Origin: JAIESQ01 sp964495375
GTDB taxonomy: Bacteria; Planctomycetota; Planctomycetia; Pirellulales; JAEUIK01
NCBI GenBank assembly: GCA_964495375.1
Contig: CAZBWM010000031.1
Span: 5,489-69,488 of the forward strand
Direction: 5' to 3'
Length of the DNA: 64,000 bases
Positions 45,076-55,314 of the stretch are shown here, in pieces. The notes beneath the pieces were generated by a model. The model was not told where the DNA came from. It was given only the letters and a program-made list of their open reading frames with translations, and ran no database searches. Within the stretch, counting starts at the first letter, position 1. Each line of letters opens with the position of its first letter. Both the position numbers and the translations under genes were made by a program.

Positions 45076-47118
45076 CTAGTGTTTCACGTCTCCGCGGGCG
45101 AAGATGCTGGCTACGTAGTTCAGCACGTCGGTGGCGCTTTCGTCGTCGTAGCCGTAGTCGCGAATCAAGCGGCTCTTGACCACGTCGATCTTTCCCTGCG
45201 TTTCGGCGTCGACCACCTTCGAGACCAGGCTCGTCAGCTTGATCGAGTCTTTCTGATCCTCGAACAACTTGAGCTCCAGCGCCTTGTAGAGCCGCTCGTT
45301 GGTCTTGTAGTCGAACGTGCGGCCGTCGATCGACAACGCGCCGATGTAGTTCATGATCTCCCGGCGGAAGTCGTCCTTGCGGCTCTCCGGGATATCGATC
45401 TTCTCCTCGATCGAACGCATCAGTCGCTCGTCGGGCTCTTCGTACTGCCCGGTGAACTTGTTCTTCACCTTTTCACGCTGGGTGTAGGCCTTCACGTTGT
45501 CGATGTAATTGGCGCAGAGCCGCTTGAGCGCGTCCTCGTCGGCGGCGATCGCCCGCTGCACCTCGTTCTTGACGATATTCTCGTACTCCTGCTTGACCAC
45601 GCCCAACAGTTCGCGGTAGCGGCCGCGGATATCGTCGCTAGTGATCAGGCTATGATGCTTGAGCCCGTTCTCCAGTTCGTTCAGCACCATGAAGGGGTTG
45701 ATCGACGTGGCTTCGGGGTGCGAAACCAGCGCGTTGGAGATTTTGTCCTGCACGTAGCGGGGCGAAATGCCCTGCATCCCTTCGGTCAGCGCCTGCTCGC
45801 GCAGCTCCTTGATGTTGTCTTCGGTGAAGCCCGGCAGGCTCTTGCCGTTGTAGAGCTTGAGCTTCTGCAACAGCGACAGACTGGCGTTCTTGGGCTCTTC
45901 GAGCCGGGTGAGGATCGCCCACATGGCCGCCATTTCGATGGTGTGCGGCGCGATGTGCTTGCCGCGAACGCGCTTGGGGTTGTAGTCCTTCTCGTAGATC
46001 TTGATCTCGTCGCTCAACCGCGTCACATACGGCACGTCGATCTTCACCGTGCGATCGCGCAAGGCTTCCATGAACTCGTTGTTCTGCAGCCGGCGATACT
46101 CGGGCTCGTTCGTGTGCCCGAGGATCACTTCATCGATGTCGGTCTGCGCGAATTTTTTCGGCTTGACCTTGTGCTCCTGGCTGGCCCCCAGCAGGTCGTA
46201 CAAGAAGGCCACGTCGAGCTTGAGCACCTCGACGAACTCAATGATGCCACGATTGGCCACATTGAATTCGCCGTCGAAGTTGAACGCCCGCGGATCGCTG
46301 TCACTGCCATACTCAGCGATCTTGCGATAGTTGATGTCGCCGGTCAGCTCGGTCGAGTCCTGGTTCTTTTCGTCCTTGGGCTGGAAGGTGCCGATGCCAA
46401 TGCGGTCCTTCTCGCTCAAGATCAAGCGCCGCACACGCACGTCTTGCACCACGCGCGTCCAGTCGCCGCCGTAGTGCTTCAAACGCTCAGCGTACACGTA
46501 GCGACAGAACGGGCAGAGCTCGCCGGTGATCTGCGCGCGGTAATCATCGGCCGCGCGCGGCACGTTCAAGTGGTCGAGCAACTCCTTGCGAAACCGCTCG
46601 GGCACCAGGTGCAGCGGCTCTTCGTGCATCGGGCACCAGTGCACCTGCGAGTTGTTCTCCAGATCGGCCCACCCCAGCGTGTAGACCGCTCCTTCGTCGC
46701 TCGCCGTGTAGCGCTCGAGGCCTTTCTTCAGCATGCGGGCGATTGTGCTCTTGCTGCTGCCGACCGGGCCGTGAAGCAGCAGCACGCGCTTTTCGATACC
46801 GTAGCCCTTGGCCGCGCTTTTGAACGCGTTGACCAGTTGGCTCAGCGCGTCGTCGAGGCCGAACACGGCGTCGCGGCCGTCGTCGTCGGGATCGTCGAAG
46901 AAGCGGTAGTGAACGCGCTTCTCGCGATTCTCCTCATAGGTTTCGACACCGGCCGACATGATCATGTCGTACGTGCGCTGGAAAGCGTTGCGCGTGACGC
47001 CAGGGTTCTCGCGGGCCACGTCGAGGTATTCCTCGAAGGTGCCGATCCAGTTCTTCCGGCGAAACTGGTCAAGATCCTGACGCTGGGCAATCAGTTCGAC
47101 GATCGAGCGGCCGTCCAT
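45076..47118 (-). CDS. prkA: PrkA serine protein kinase/AAA+ ATPase
   Basis: A 680-residue protein, the usual length for PrkA (YeaG). The AAA-like domain has Walker A GPVGSSKST at about 113-121 and the characteristic N-terminal FEEYLDVARENPGVTRNAFQ; the C-terminal PrkA domain contains VKAYTQREKVKNKFTGQYEE and DERLMRSIEEKI. ATG 47118 is preceded by GGAGAGCC and starts MDGRSIVELIAQ; the frame to 47418 is not conserved-looking. Members autophosphorylate and act in stress or sporulation control, and some act as proteases. First gene of the prkA-yeaH-small ORF-spoVR group, separated from yeaH by an interspersed repeat. Confidence 0.97.
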   Translation of the reverse strand: MDGRSIVELIAQRQDLDQFRRKNWIGTFEEYLDVARENPGVTRNAFQRTYDMIMSAGVETYEENREKRVHYRFFDDPDDDGRDAVFGLDDALSQLVNAFKSAAKGYGIEKRVLLLHGPVGSSKSTIARMLKKGLERYTASDEGAVYTLGWADLENNSQVHWCPMHEEPLHLVPERFRKELLDHLNVPRAADDYRAQITGELCPFCRYVYAERLKHYGGDWTRVVQDVRVRRLILSEKDRIGIGTFQPKDEKNQDSTELTGDINYRKIAEYGSDSDPRAFNFDGEFNVANRGIIEFVEVLKLDVAFLYDLLGASQEHKVKPKKFAQTDIDEVILGHTNEPEYRRLQNNEFMEALRDRTVKIDVPYVTRLSDEIKIYEKDYNPKRVRGKHIAPHTIEMAAMWAILTRLEEPKNASLSLLQKLKLYNGKSLPGFTEDNIKELREQALTEGMQGISPRYVQDKISNALVSHPEATSINPFMVLNELENGLKHHSLITSDDIRGRYRELLGVVKQEYENIVKNEVQRAIAADEDALKRLCANYIDNVKAYTQREKVKNKFTGQYEEPDERLMRSIEEKIDIPESRKDDFRREIMNYIGALSIDGRTFDYKTNERLYKALELKLFEDQKDSIKLTSLVSKVVDAETQGKIDVVKSRLIRDYGYDDESATDVLNYVASIFARGDVKH

Positions 47119-48133
47119 CAATGGCTCTCCGAATTGGGCCGACCTGTGGTGGCCGACGCACGACCAGGGTCGGTGGTCGCGCGCGGTCGTTGCTGCCCGG
47201 GGGGCCGGCGTGTACGAAAGTCTCCGCAGTCGGGCCGGAGGTTCGCGTCCGCGACAATCGCGAGACGCACTGCATCCGGCAGTGGGCGAGAAATCTTTGG
47301 CAAAGTCCGCGCCGGGACGTGGCTCCTCTCCGAGCAGGAGTGTTGGTCCGCGGTCGGGGGAAACCTGGCCCAGGCGCCGGCGGCTTCGCGGCAAAGATTC
47401 CAAGCGTTCGGTTGTCAACGCGAGGCGGCGCGGATCACACCACGGTACGACAAAGAAAAGCTCGTTCTCTGTCCCGGCGCGTCCTGCGCGTTATCAATTG
47501 TTCTCTCCACGATCTGCCGCGATACGTCCCGCGGCAAACCTCAGGCGCGCCGGCTTTCGACTCCAAAGACCGCGGACGGGGCCAGCGGAAACTTCCGCAC
47601 AAAACTGCGGGCTGCGGCTTCAAGCGGTTGCTCGTGCCGACAGAAAAAACTGGCCCCCGGTCACCGCGAGTCGTTCGCGGGCACACCCAGAGAGAAACTT
47701 GACAAAGAGCAAGTCGGGGCCGGAGATGAGGTCGTAACCAGTGGGCAATCTGCTCCATGCTCGCCGAGATGTCAGCCGGGCGGCCGACACCCAACACATC
47801 TTGTGTCTTGTAACCAGTATCACTAGAACTCCGCGGCGGGGCAATATCGAAGTTCTTGATGCTCGGTCGATCGCGCATCACCGCCGGCCCAGCGGGCCAA
47901 TGGCCGGCGGCCTCTAAAGCAATGCTGAGCAACGATTTGCCGCAATGAAGACACGCTGAGCAATCGGCCTGCTTCGCCGGGCGTGCCTGGCCCCGTTAAC
48001 GACCGGCCGGACAGTGCCCTCTTTGCGACCCGGCGAACTTGCGCCGAGGGCGCCTACGAGCCGCGGCGCATTTCCTTGGGGCGCATCGAGATAGCGCCAA
48101 GCCGGTTGAAACGCAAATTGCCGGCCCGACCCA
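47119..48133. other. About 1 kb without a supported gene
   Basis: Upstream region of prkA, downstream of the response regulator. ORFs on both strands lack ribosome sites and have poor composition (Arg/Pro-rich shadows). It must contain the prkA promoter, but no sigma-70-like pair stands out; a different sigma factor is possible for a stress operon. Confidence 0.35.
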
Positions 48134-48523
48134 TCACGCCAGCAGCTTGTCGACGCTTTCCAGCAGCCGGTCCATCGCGAACGGCTTGCGGATGTAATCG
48201 TCGACCCCCAGCATTTCGGCGTAGGCCTTGTGCCGGCTCCCCTCGTTGGCCGTGATCATGATGATCCGCAGCGGCACCGGGCGCGTGCGACGCAGCTTTT
48301 CCATCACCAGAAAGCCGCTCCGCTTGGGCATCATCATGTCGAGGATCAGCAGATCGGGGTCCTCGCGCTCCGCCATCGCCAGCCCCTGATTGCCGTCGCG
48401 GGCCAACAAAACCTGGTAGCCGCGGGCTTCCAGCGCGATGCGCATCGATTCGACAATTTCGAAATCGTCGTCGACCAATAGAACCCGCTTGCCTGGCTTG
48501 GCCGGGCGTGTTTCTTCCGTCAT
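48134..48523 (-). CDS. Single-domain response regulator (CheY-like)
   Basis: A 129-residue receiver domain only. The acidic pocket DDD is at residues 18-20, the phospho-acceptor Asp62 in LLILDMMMP, Thr91 in MITAN and Lys113 in IRKPF. ATG 48523 has GAGGAG upstream; a start 15 bases further up is weaker. No output domain, so it acts by protein contact, like CheY or Spo0F-type relays. No histidine kinase is adjacent. Confidence 0.93.
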   Translation of the reverse strand: MTEETRPAKPGKRVLLVDDDFEIVESMRIALEARGYQVLLARDGNQGLAMAEREDPDLLILDMMMPKRSGFLVMEKLRRTRPVPLRIIMITANEGSRHKAYAEMLGVDDYIRKPFAMDRLLESVDKLLA

Positions 48524-49002
48524 GACACTCCTCGTCACGCGGCAGCCACGGGCGGGCAGCCGCAGGTAATTGGTCGCCGCGCTCGATCCTTGGTCGCGAC
48601 GCTACGTGCGCCGGCCATCAATGCCGGTTCCGTAAACTGGGCGATTCCGGGCGAGCTTTACACGCTATTTGCTAACCCAGGCCAGCAAGCTTGGCAAGAG
48701 CCACAACCCGCCCCGGTCATTGCAATCCTCACGATCTCTTCATTGTCGGCTCAAGGCGGCCCGTCGTCACAACCGATTTTTCTGCTACGGCCGCACGTCG
48801 AGCCACATGCTAGCGCTTGGACTGCGCGCCCGCACCACGGTGCCTGCCTGTTCGTGGTCCGCACGTAGTCTCACCAGAAAACATCGCAGCTTCGGCGCAA
48901 CTCGCGTGCGACCGAAGTGCCGACCTCGCCCACCGACCCGCCTCGACCCTGCCCACACGCCACACTTTCCCGAAAAGCACCCGTTGCCCAAAGGGGGGCG
49001 AC
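48524..49002. other. Gene-free stretch between divergent genes
   Basis: No supported ORF or repeat. Presumably holds the promoters of the response regulator and the GT9 gene. Confidence 0.35.
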
Positions 49003-50175
49003 ATGCTGCCCGCGTTTGCGGTTGCCCTGCGCAACTACTGCTGTCGACTGCGCACTAGCGCCGAGCGCCGGACTGCGAATCCGCGCGTTGCGAGCGTGTT
49101 GGCGGCGCCGCGCACGGTGGTCGTCACGCGGCAGCAGTGCCTGGGGGATATGCTGGTCTTTCTGCCGACGCTCGGCGCGCTGCGGCAGCAATATCCCGCG
49201 GCGCGGTTGATCGTGCTCACCAAGCATCCTTCGGGGCGTGAGGTGTTGTCCGGGGCGCCGTTCATCGATGAAGTGATCGTCGGCGGGGCGGGCCTGGCCA
49301 ACAAGCTGCGCGTGATCGCCGAGCTGCGGCGCCGGCAAGTCGATTTGTTCGTGATCTCGGCCCAAGACCGCGGACGCATTCCCTGGGCACTCGCCTGCGG
49401 CGCGAAAGTGATCGTCGGCTTCGCCAGTGCGCCATCGCACCGCGGACCGCGTCGCGACAAGCTGGCGAGCCTGCTCTCGCTCACGGCCCACTACGACGAA
49501 ACGCGCACCGAACTGGAGAACGAGCTCGAGTTGGTCCGCGCGCTCGGCGGTGCGCCCGATCGCTGGACCTGGCCCGCACTGGGGCAATCGCCGGCCGATG
49601 TGGCCGCTGTTAATGAAACACTCCTCCGGCATGGCGTCGCGCCCCACGAGCGGCTGGTCGTAATCTCCCCCTTGGGCAAGCGCGAGAGCAAGCTGTGGGA
49701 GCCCGCGCGGTGGGCCGCCGTCGCGCGCAATCTCGAAGACATCGCCGGCGCGCGGATCGTGCTCAGCGGTGGGCCAACCGATCGCGAGCAGCTCGCAGCG
49801 ATTCGCGGCGATCATTCGCGCTGGCTCAACTTGGCCGGCGAGCTGACGATTCCACAGTTGGCCGTGCTGCTGTCGCGGACGTCTCTTTTATTGACCGTCG
49901 ACTCGGGCCCCATGCACCTGGCCGCCGCGCTCGACACGCCGCTCGTCGCACTCTGCGGGCCGACCGATCTGCGGCGCTGGCGACCGTCGGCGCGCCCAGG
50001 CCGGCACGCGCTGATCAGCCGCGCCGCACCCTGCGCGCCGTGCAACGCCATCCGCTGCCCGCTGGGGCACCACCGCTGCATGCAGGATATTGGCGTTTCA
50101 GAAGTAGTCGACGCGGCCCTGCGGCTGCTGGGAACCACTTCGACGACCGCGACCCCCAGTCGCCGGGCGGCATAA
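49003..50175 (+). CDS. Glycosyltransferase family 9 (heptosyltransferase-like)
   Basis: A 390-residue GT9 protein. N-terminal Rossmann start VVVTRQQCLGDMLVFLPTLG, middle ISPLGKRESKLWEPARWAAV, and donor-site LLTVDSGPMHLAAALDTPLV ALCGPT (in two pieces) match the ADP-heptose:LPS heptosyltransferase family. ATG 49003 is preceded by AAAGGGGGGCG; the longer frame from 48817 adds non-conserved residues. Such enzymes build lipopolysaccharide core or other surface glycans; the exact donor is unknown. C-terminal Cys residues (APCAPCNAIRCPLGHHRC) are a variation also common in GT9 proteins. Confidence 0.92.
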   Translation: MLPAFAVALRNYCCRLRTSAERRTANPRVASVLAAPRTVVVTRQQCLGDMLVFLPTLGALRQQYPAARLIVLTKHPSGREVLSGAPFIDEVIVGGAGLANKLRVIAELRRRQVDLFVISAQDRGRIPWALACGAKVIVGFASAPSHRGPRRDKLASLLSLTAHYDETRTELENELELVRALGGAPDRWTWPALGQSPADVAAVNETLLRHGVAPHERLVVISPLGKRESKLWEPARWAAVARNLEDIAGARIVLSGGPTDREQLAAIRGDHSRWLNLAGELTIPQLAVLLSRTSLLLTVDSGPMHLAAALDTPLVALCGPTDLRRWRPSARPGRHALISRAAPCAPCNAIRCPLGHHRCMQDIGVSEVVDAALRLLGTTSTTATPSRRAA

Positions 50176-50295
50176 TCCCCACCCCGGCAGCCGGCACGGT
50201 CGCTATTCTGTCTGTCGCGCTGGGCGATTTCTCACTTCCGGCCCTCGAAAGCACTCGACGCGGCCCGCGCCCAGTCGCATGATATCGTGGATATT

Positions 50296-50427
50296 GGGTG
50301 GCCCAGCCGCTTGCCGGCTGGGTCGCGCAGCGACAAGAAGCCTTCTGAAACCGACGCGGCTGAAATGGGCCGGGCGGCTAGACTGAATTCTTGTGCCTGC
50401 GGCGCCCCGACAGGGCTGTGGACACCC
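50296..50427 (+). repeat. Interspersed ~135-bp repeat, copy 2
   Basis: Begins GGGTGGCCCAGCCGCTTGCC and shares GACAAGAAGCC, AAATGGGCC and TTCTTGTG with the other copies; the right end is degraded (GACACCC in place of GGGCCACCC). It lies 36 bp ahead of the PSD1 ATG at 50464 and accounts for the spurious N-terminal extension of that reading frame. Confidence 0.82.
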
Positions 50428-50463
50428 AGCCGACAATCTCGGCCCTTGGGCACTAAGTTTGTT

Positions 50464-53400
50464 ATGAAGACTCTCCGCTTCGCCCTACTCACCATATTTG
50501 CGACCCAGATCGTGGCCTTGGCCTCGGCGGCTGACATCGAGTTCAATCGCGACATTCGGCCAATCCTCTCGAACAACTGCTTCGCCTGCCACGGGCCCGA
50601 CGCCGCCAAGCGCGAAGCCGGCCTGCGGCTCGACCGCGAAGATCAGGCCCGCGCCGAGCTCGAGTCGGGCGAAAGGGCGATCGTCCCCGGCGACGCGGCC
50701 GCCAGCGCCCTGGTCGCCCGCATCACCACGACCGACGACGCTCTGCGGATGCCGCCCCCCGACTCGACAAAATCCCTTACTCCCCGCGAAGTCGAGCTGT
50801 TGAAACAATGGGTGGATTCGGGTGCGGCCCACCAAAAGCACTGGTCGCTCGAACCGATCGCGCGGCCTGCGATACCGGTCGTCAGCCGGGCCGACTGGGT
50901 TCGCAATCCGATCGACGCTTTCGTGCTCGCGAAACTCGACGAGCAGGGCCTCGCCCCATCGGCCGAAGCGGAACGAACGACTTTGGCCCGCCGGATGGCG
51001 CTCGACGTGATAGGGCTGCCGCTGGAGCCGCGCGAGCTGGAGCGGTTTCTGGCCGACCCCGATCCGCTGGCCTACGAAGCGCTCGTCGATCGGCTGTTGG
51101 CTTCGCCCCACTATGGTGAGCGGATGGCCATGTTCTGGCTCGACCTGGTCCGCTACGCCGACAGCGTCGGCTATCACGGCGATCAAGCGGTCAGCGTCTC
51201 GCCGTTTCGCGATTGGGTGATCAAAGCGTTCAACGAAAATATGCCCTTCGATCAGTTCACGCGCGAGCAATTGGCCGGCGACTTACTCCCCGGCGCCACC
51301 TCGCAGCAGCGCGTGGCGTCGGGCTACAACCGCCTGGGGATGATGACCGCGGAGGGGGGCGCGCAAGATAAGGAGTACCTCGCCAAGTACGCGGCCGAAC
51401 GCGTGCGCAACGTCAGCGGGACTTGGCTCGGTCTGACCATGGGTTGCTGCGAATGCCACGACCATAAGTTCGATCCGCTCCCCACGCGCGACTTCTACCG
51501 GCTGCAAGCTTTCTTCGCCGACATCGAAGAGCAGGGCTTCTACGGCGGCGCGAACGTCACCGGCAAGTGGGGCCCGAGCATGCAGGTGCCAACCGAGACG
51601 CAAGCCGCGGAGCTGGCACGGCTCGACACCGACCTGGCCGAGGTGCGTACTACGCTGAACACTGCGACGCCCGAGTTGGCTGCCGCCGAAGCGGCCTGGC
51701 AACAAGCGGTCGCGCCGGCGATCGAGTGGGCCGTGCTGCGACCACAAGCCAGCACGTCGGCGACCGGCGCGGCGTTGACGCCATCTGAAGATGGAACAAT
51801 CTTCGCGACCGGTGGAGTCGAAAAAGCTGCCGCCGAGACGTACACGCTGGTGATTCCCGGTCCACTGACCGACCTCACCGCGCTCAAGATCGAAGCGCTC
51901 CCCGACGATTCGCTTCCCAAGCGTGGGCCCGGTCGCGCGGCCAACGGCAACTTCGTCCTCACCGAAGTTACGGCCAGCATTCAAGCGACCGCCGATGCCG
52001 CACCGCAGCCCTTGAAGTTCAGCACGGCGACGGCCAGCTTTGAGCAGCCGCCAGACGAAAAGGATAAATCGAACCCGCACGGGGGCTGGAAGATTGCCGC
52101 CGCGATCGATGCCGACGCTCAGGGTGCAAACTGGGGCTGGGCGGCAGCGCCCGAAGTGGGTCAGGCGAACCACGCGGTGCTCGAGTTCGACGCCACGAGC
52201 GCCGTCACAATTCCGGCCGACGGCTCGCTGATGATCGCCCTCCGTCAGGCGTTTGGCACGCAGCACACGCTGGGCAAGTTCCGCCTGTCGGTAACCACTG
52301 CCGTGCGACCGGTGAAAGCTGTGGGTATCGGCTTGCCGCGGAATGTGCGCGACGCGCTCGCCAGCCCGACAGACAATCGGAGTGAAGCCCAACGCAATGA
52401 GCTCTCGACCTACTACCGCTCGATCGCCCCGGCGCTCGAGCCCTATCGCCAGAGGGAAGCCAAATTGCAACAAGCGCGCGACGCCCTCGATCGTTCGATC
52501 ACCACGACGCTCTACACGGTGTCGCGCCAGCCGCGCGAGATTCGCGTGTTGGCCCGTGGCAACTGGATGGATGAAACCGGCGAAGTGGTCGAGCCCGGCG
52601 TCCCTAGCGCCCTGCCGCAGCCGCCAGCGCGCGAAGGCCGGCTGACGCGTCTCGACCTGGCCAATTGGCTCGTCGCCCGCGACAACCCGCTGGTCGCCCG
52701 CACACTGGCCAATCGGTTGTGGAAGCTCTACTTCGGGGCCGGCTTGTCGACCAAGCTCGACGACCTCGGCGCTCAGGGGGATTGGCCGAGCCATCCCAAG
52801 TTGCTCGACTATCTCGCAGGAAGGTTGATCGACTCCGGCTGGGACGTCAAAGCCCTGATTCGGCTGATGGTCGCCTCGAGCGCTTATCGCCAATCATCGC
52901 TCGTCTCGCCTGAGTTGCACGAGCGCGATCCGGCCAATCGCTGGCTGGCCCGGCAAGGGCGCCATCGTCTTGATGCCGAAGTGGTGCGCGATCAGGCGCT
53001 GGCTGCCAGCGGGCTGTTGGTCGACAAGATCGGTGGCCCGAGCGTGCGTCCCTACCAGCCCCCCGGCTATTGGGCCCACCTGAACTTCCCCGTGCGCGAA
53101 TGGGAGAACAGCGGCGGCGAGGGACTCTATCGCCGTGGGCTCTACACCCACTGGCAGCGGCAGTATCTGCATCCGATGCTCGTGGCCTTCGACGCCCCCA
53201 GCCGCGAAGAGTGCACTGCCGATCGCGTCCGCTCGAATACGCCGCTGCAATCGCTGGTACTGTTAAACGACACGGAGTTTGTCGAAGCAGCCCGCGTCTT
53301 CGCCGAGCATTTGCTGCAACAGGGTGGCGCCACGAACGATGAGCGGATCGACTGGGCCATGCGGCGGCTGTTGGCGCGACCTGCCCGGCCGGCCGAGAAA

Positions 53401-53586
53401 AAACTCTTGGCCGACCTGCACGATCGGCACCTGGCCGAGTACCGCGCCGACGCGGCGGCTGTGACGGCGCTCTTGGCGGTCGGCGCGCATCCAGCGCCCG
53501 CCGATCTCGACGCTGCCGACTTGGCCGCCTGGACGAGCGTCACCCGGGCGCTCCTGAATCTACACGAGACCGTGACGAGGAATTAA
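50464..53586 (+). CDS. PSD1-family cytochrome protein (PSCyt1-DUF1549-DUF1553)
   Basis: A 1040-residue secreted protein with signal peptide MKTLRFALLTIFATQIVALA. Heme c motif CFACH at about 39 and MPPPDSTKSLT in PSCyt1; DUF1549 at about 151-365 with MPFDQFTREQLAGDLLPGAT and a second motif CCECHDHKFD near 328; a middle region (380-720) with a short coiled segment and a beta-sandwich-like stretch; DUF1553 at about 726-990 with ARDNPLVARTLANRLWKLYF. ATG 50464 is chosen because the upstream frame is repeat-derived. It is flanked on both sides by direct copies of a ~135-bp repeat and pairs with the DUF1501 gene at 53814. Confidence 0.94.
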   Translation: MKTLRFALLTIFATQIVALASAADIEFNRDIRPILSNNCFACHGPDAAKREAGLRLDREDQARAELESGERAIVPGDAAASALVARITTTDDALRMPPPDSTKSLTPREVELLKQWVDSGAAHQKHWSLEPIARPAIPVVSRADWVRNPIDAFVLAKLDEQGLAPSAEAERTTLARRMALDVIGLPLEPRELERFLADPDPLAYEALVDRLLASPHYGERMAMFWLDLVRYADSVGYHGDQAVSVSPFRDWVIKAFNENMPFDQFTREQLAGDLLPGATSQQRVASGYNRLGMMTAEGGAQDKEYLAKYAAERVRNVSGTWLGLTMGCCECHDHKFDPLPTRDFYRLQAFFADIEEQGFYGGANVTGKWGPSMQVPTETQAAELARLDTDLAEVRTTLNTATPELAAAEAAWQQAVAPAIEWAVLRPQASTSATGAALTPSEDGTIFATGGVEKAAAETYTLVIPGPLTDLTALKIEALPDDSLPKRGPGRAANGNFVLTEVTASIQATADAAPQPLKFSTATASFEQPPDEKDKSNPHGGWKIAAAIDADAQGANWGWAAAPEVGQANHAVLEFDATSAVTIPADGSLMIALRQAFGTQHTLGKFRLSVTTAVRPVKAVGIGLPRNVRDALASPTDNRSEAQRNELSTYYRSIAPALEPYRQREAKLQQARDALDRSITTTLYTVSRQPREIRVLARGNWMDETGEVVEPGVPSALPQPPAREGRLTRLDLANWLVARDNPLVARTLANRLWKLYFGAGLSTKLDDLGAQGDWPSHPKLLDYLAGRLIDSGWDVKALIRLMVASSAYRQSSLVSPELHERDPANRWLARQGRHRLDAEVVRDQALAASGLLVDKIGGPSVRPYQPPGYWAHLNFPVREWENSGGEGLYRRGLYTHWQRQYLHPMLVAFDAPSREECTADRVRSNTPLQSLVLLNDTEFVEAARVFAEHLLQQGGATNDERIDWAMRRLLARPARPAEKKLLADLHDRHLAEYRADAAAVTALLAVGAHPAPADLDAADLAAWTSVTRALLNLHETVTRN

Positions 53587-53631
53587 ACGAGAAAAGGGGA
53601 CTGGCTCCGAGTCGATTGACGAGGTCGAAGT

Positions 53632-53767
53632 GGGTGGCCCAGCCGCTTGCCGGCTGGGTCGCGACAGCGACAAGAAGCCATCGGAAACTGGTGCGGCTGC
53701 GATGGGCCACGCGGCATGTACAGATTCTTGTGGCTTCGCCACCCGACTGCGAGCAGTCGGGCCACCC
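53632..53767 (+). repeat. Interspersed ~135-bp repeat, copy 3
   Basis: The most complete copy: ends GGGTGGCCC and GGGCCACCC, nested stems CCCAGCC/GGCTGGG on the left and CCCGACTGC/GCAGTCGGG on the right. Same orientation as copy 2, 3.3 kb away. It separates the PSD1 stop from the DUF1501 start. Confidence 0.88.
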
Positions 53768-53813
53768 TTATGGACATCCAATTGCCCGTCCCCCTTCGCA
53801 GGAACTAACTACC

Positions 53814-55286
53814 ATGCACGACTGCCCCGACTGCAACCGACAGCTCCACGCCGTGTCGCGCCGCGCGTTCTTGGGGCGCGCCTCGCAAGGGCTCGGCTCC
53901 GTGGCGCTGGCATCGCTGCTCACAGGCGTTGCCCCTGGCGCGAAATCTTCGCGCGCCGCCACGGCCAGCGACTCGTCTCCTTCAGACCGCTGGACCGGCG
54001 TCGTCAGCCCGCTGCATCACGCCCCGCGGGCCAAGCGCGTCATCTGGCTCTACATGGCCGGCGGTATGAGCCATCTGGAAACCTTCGACTACAAGCCCAA
54101 GCTCGCCGAGTTGCACGGCAAGCCGATGCCCGAGTCGTTCACCAAGGGGCAGCAGATCGCCCAACTGCAAGGGGCCAAGCTCAACTGCTTCGGCCCACAG
54201 CATCCGTTTCAGAAGCATGGCCAGTCGGGGCTCGAGTTCAGCAGCGTCTTCCCCATGCTCGGGCAGCACGCGGCCGACGACATGTGCGTCATTCGCTCGA
54301 TGTTCACCGAGGCCATCAATCACGACCCGGCCCACACCTTCATGAACACCGGCACGATGATCGCCGGTCGCCCGTCGGTCGGCTCCTGGCTCACCTACGG
54401 CTTGGGGAGCGACGTCGAGAATCTGCCCGGCTTCGTCGTGATGGTTTCGACCGGTCGCCACGGACAGAATCAACCAATCGCCGCCCGGCAGTGGCACAGC
54501 GGGTTTCTGCCGAGTCGGTTCCAGGGGGTCGAGTTTCGCAGCAAAGGCGACCCTGTGATGTACGTCGGCAACCCGGCCGGCGTGAGCACCGGCCGCCAGC
54601 GCGACGTGGTCGACACGATCGGCGCGCTCAACGCGCTGGAGAACCAGGTCGTCGACGATCCCGAAATCGCCACCCGCATCAGCCAGTACGAGATGGCCTT
54701 CCGCATGCAGACGGGCGTGCCCGAGTTGGTCAATCTGGCCGACGAGCCGCAGCATGTGCTCGACTTATATGGCACGAAGGGGGCCGACGGCTCGTTTGCG
54801 GCCAACTGCCTGCTGGCTCGGCGGTTGGCCGAGCGCGGGGCTCGCTTCATTCAGCTCTATCACCGCGATTGGGATCATCACGGCGCGGTGAAGGACAGCG
54901 TCGCCGGCACGGCGGCCGAAGTCGATCGCGGGGCGGCGGCCCTCATCACCGATCTGCGCCAGCGCGGCTTGCTCGAAGACACGCTGGTGGTCTTCGGCAC
55001 CGAGTTCGGTCGCACGCCGATGGCCCAAGGCAACGGTCGCGATCACCACCTGGCCGGCTTCTCGATCTGGCTGGCCGGCGGCGGCATCCGCGGTGGCATG
55101 AGCTACGGCGCGACCGACGAGCTTGGCTATCGCGCCACGGAGAATCGCGTCCACGTGAACGATCTGCACGCGACGCTGCTGCATCAGTTGGGCATCGACC
55201 ACACGCGGCTGACCTATCGCTCGCAGGGTCGCGACTTCCGGCTGACCGACGTGGCCGGCGAAGTGATCCGGCCAATTCTGGGGTGA
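53814..55286 (+). CDS. DUF1501 Tat-exported protein, partner of the third PSD1 gene
   Basis: A 490-residue protein; ATG 53814 has AGGAA nine bases upstream. The N-terminus MHDCPDCNRQLHAVSRRAFL combines a CxxC pair with the Tat motif SRRAFLGRASQGLGSVALAS. DUF1501 signatures: VIWLYMAGGMSHLETFDYKP, LVVFGTEFGRTPMAQGNGRD and HHLAGFSIWLAGGGIRGG. It follows the PSD1 gene by 227 bp, with repeat copy 3 between them; the pair is likely still one functional unit. Confidence 0.95.
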   Translation: MHDCPDCNRQLHAVSRRAFLGRASQGLGSVALASLLTGVAPGAKSSRAATASDSSPSDRWTGVVSPLHHAPRAKRVIWLYMAGGMSHLETFDYKPKLAELHGKPMPESFTKGQQIAQLQGAKLNCFGPQHPFQKHGQSGLEFSSVFPMLGQHAADDMCVIRSMFTEAINHDPAHTFMNTGTMIAGRPSVGSWLTYGLGSDVENLPGFVVMVSTGRHGQNQPIAARQWHSGFLPSRFQGVEFRSKGDPVMYVGNPAGVSTGRQRDVVDTIGALNALENQVVDDPEIATRISQYEMAFRMQTGVPELVNLADEPQHVLDLYGTKGADGSFAANCLLARRLAERGARFIQLYHRDWDHHGAVKDSVAGTAAEVDRGAAALITDLRQRGLLEDTLVVFGTEFGRTPMAQGNGRDHHLAGFSIWLAGGGIRGGMSYGATDELGYRATENRVHVNDLHATLLHQLGIDHTRLTYRSQGRDFRLTDVAGEVIRPILG

Positions 55287-55314
55287 TGCGCGACAACCCG
55301 CCCGGAGCAATTCA

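Noticed and set aside
44905..47826. 973-codon plus-strand frame across prkA
   Set aside because: Antisense of the well-conserved PrkA protein; it also runs through the interspersed repeat.
50287..50463. N-terminal extension of the third PSD1 protein
   Set aside because: The extra residues are encoded by the interspersed repeat; the signal peptide begins at ATG 50464.
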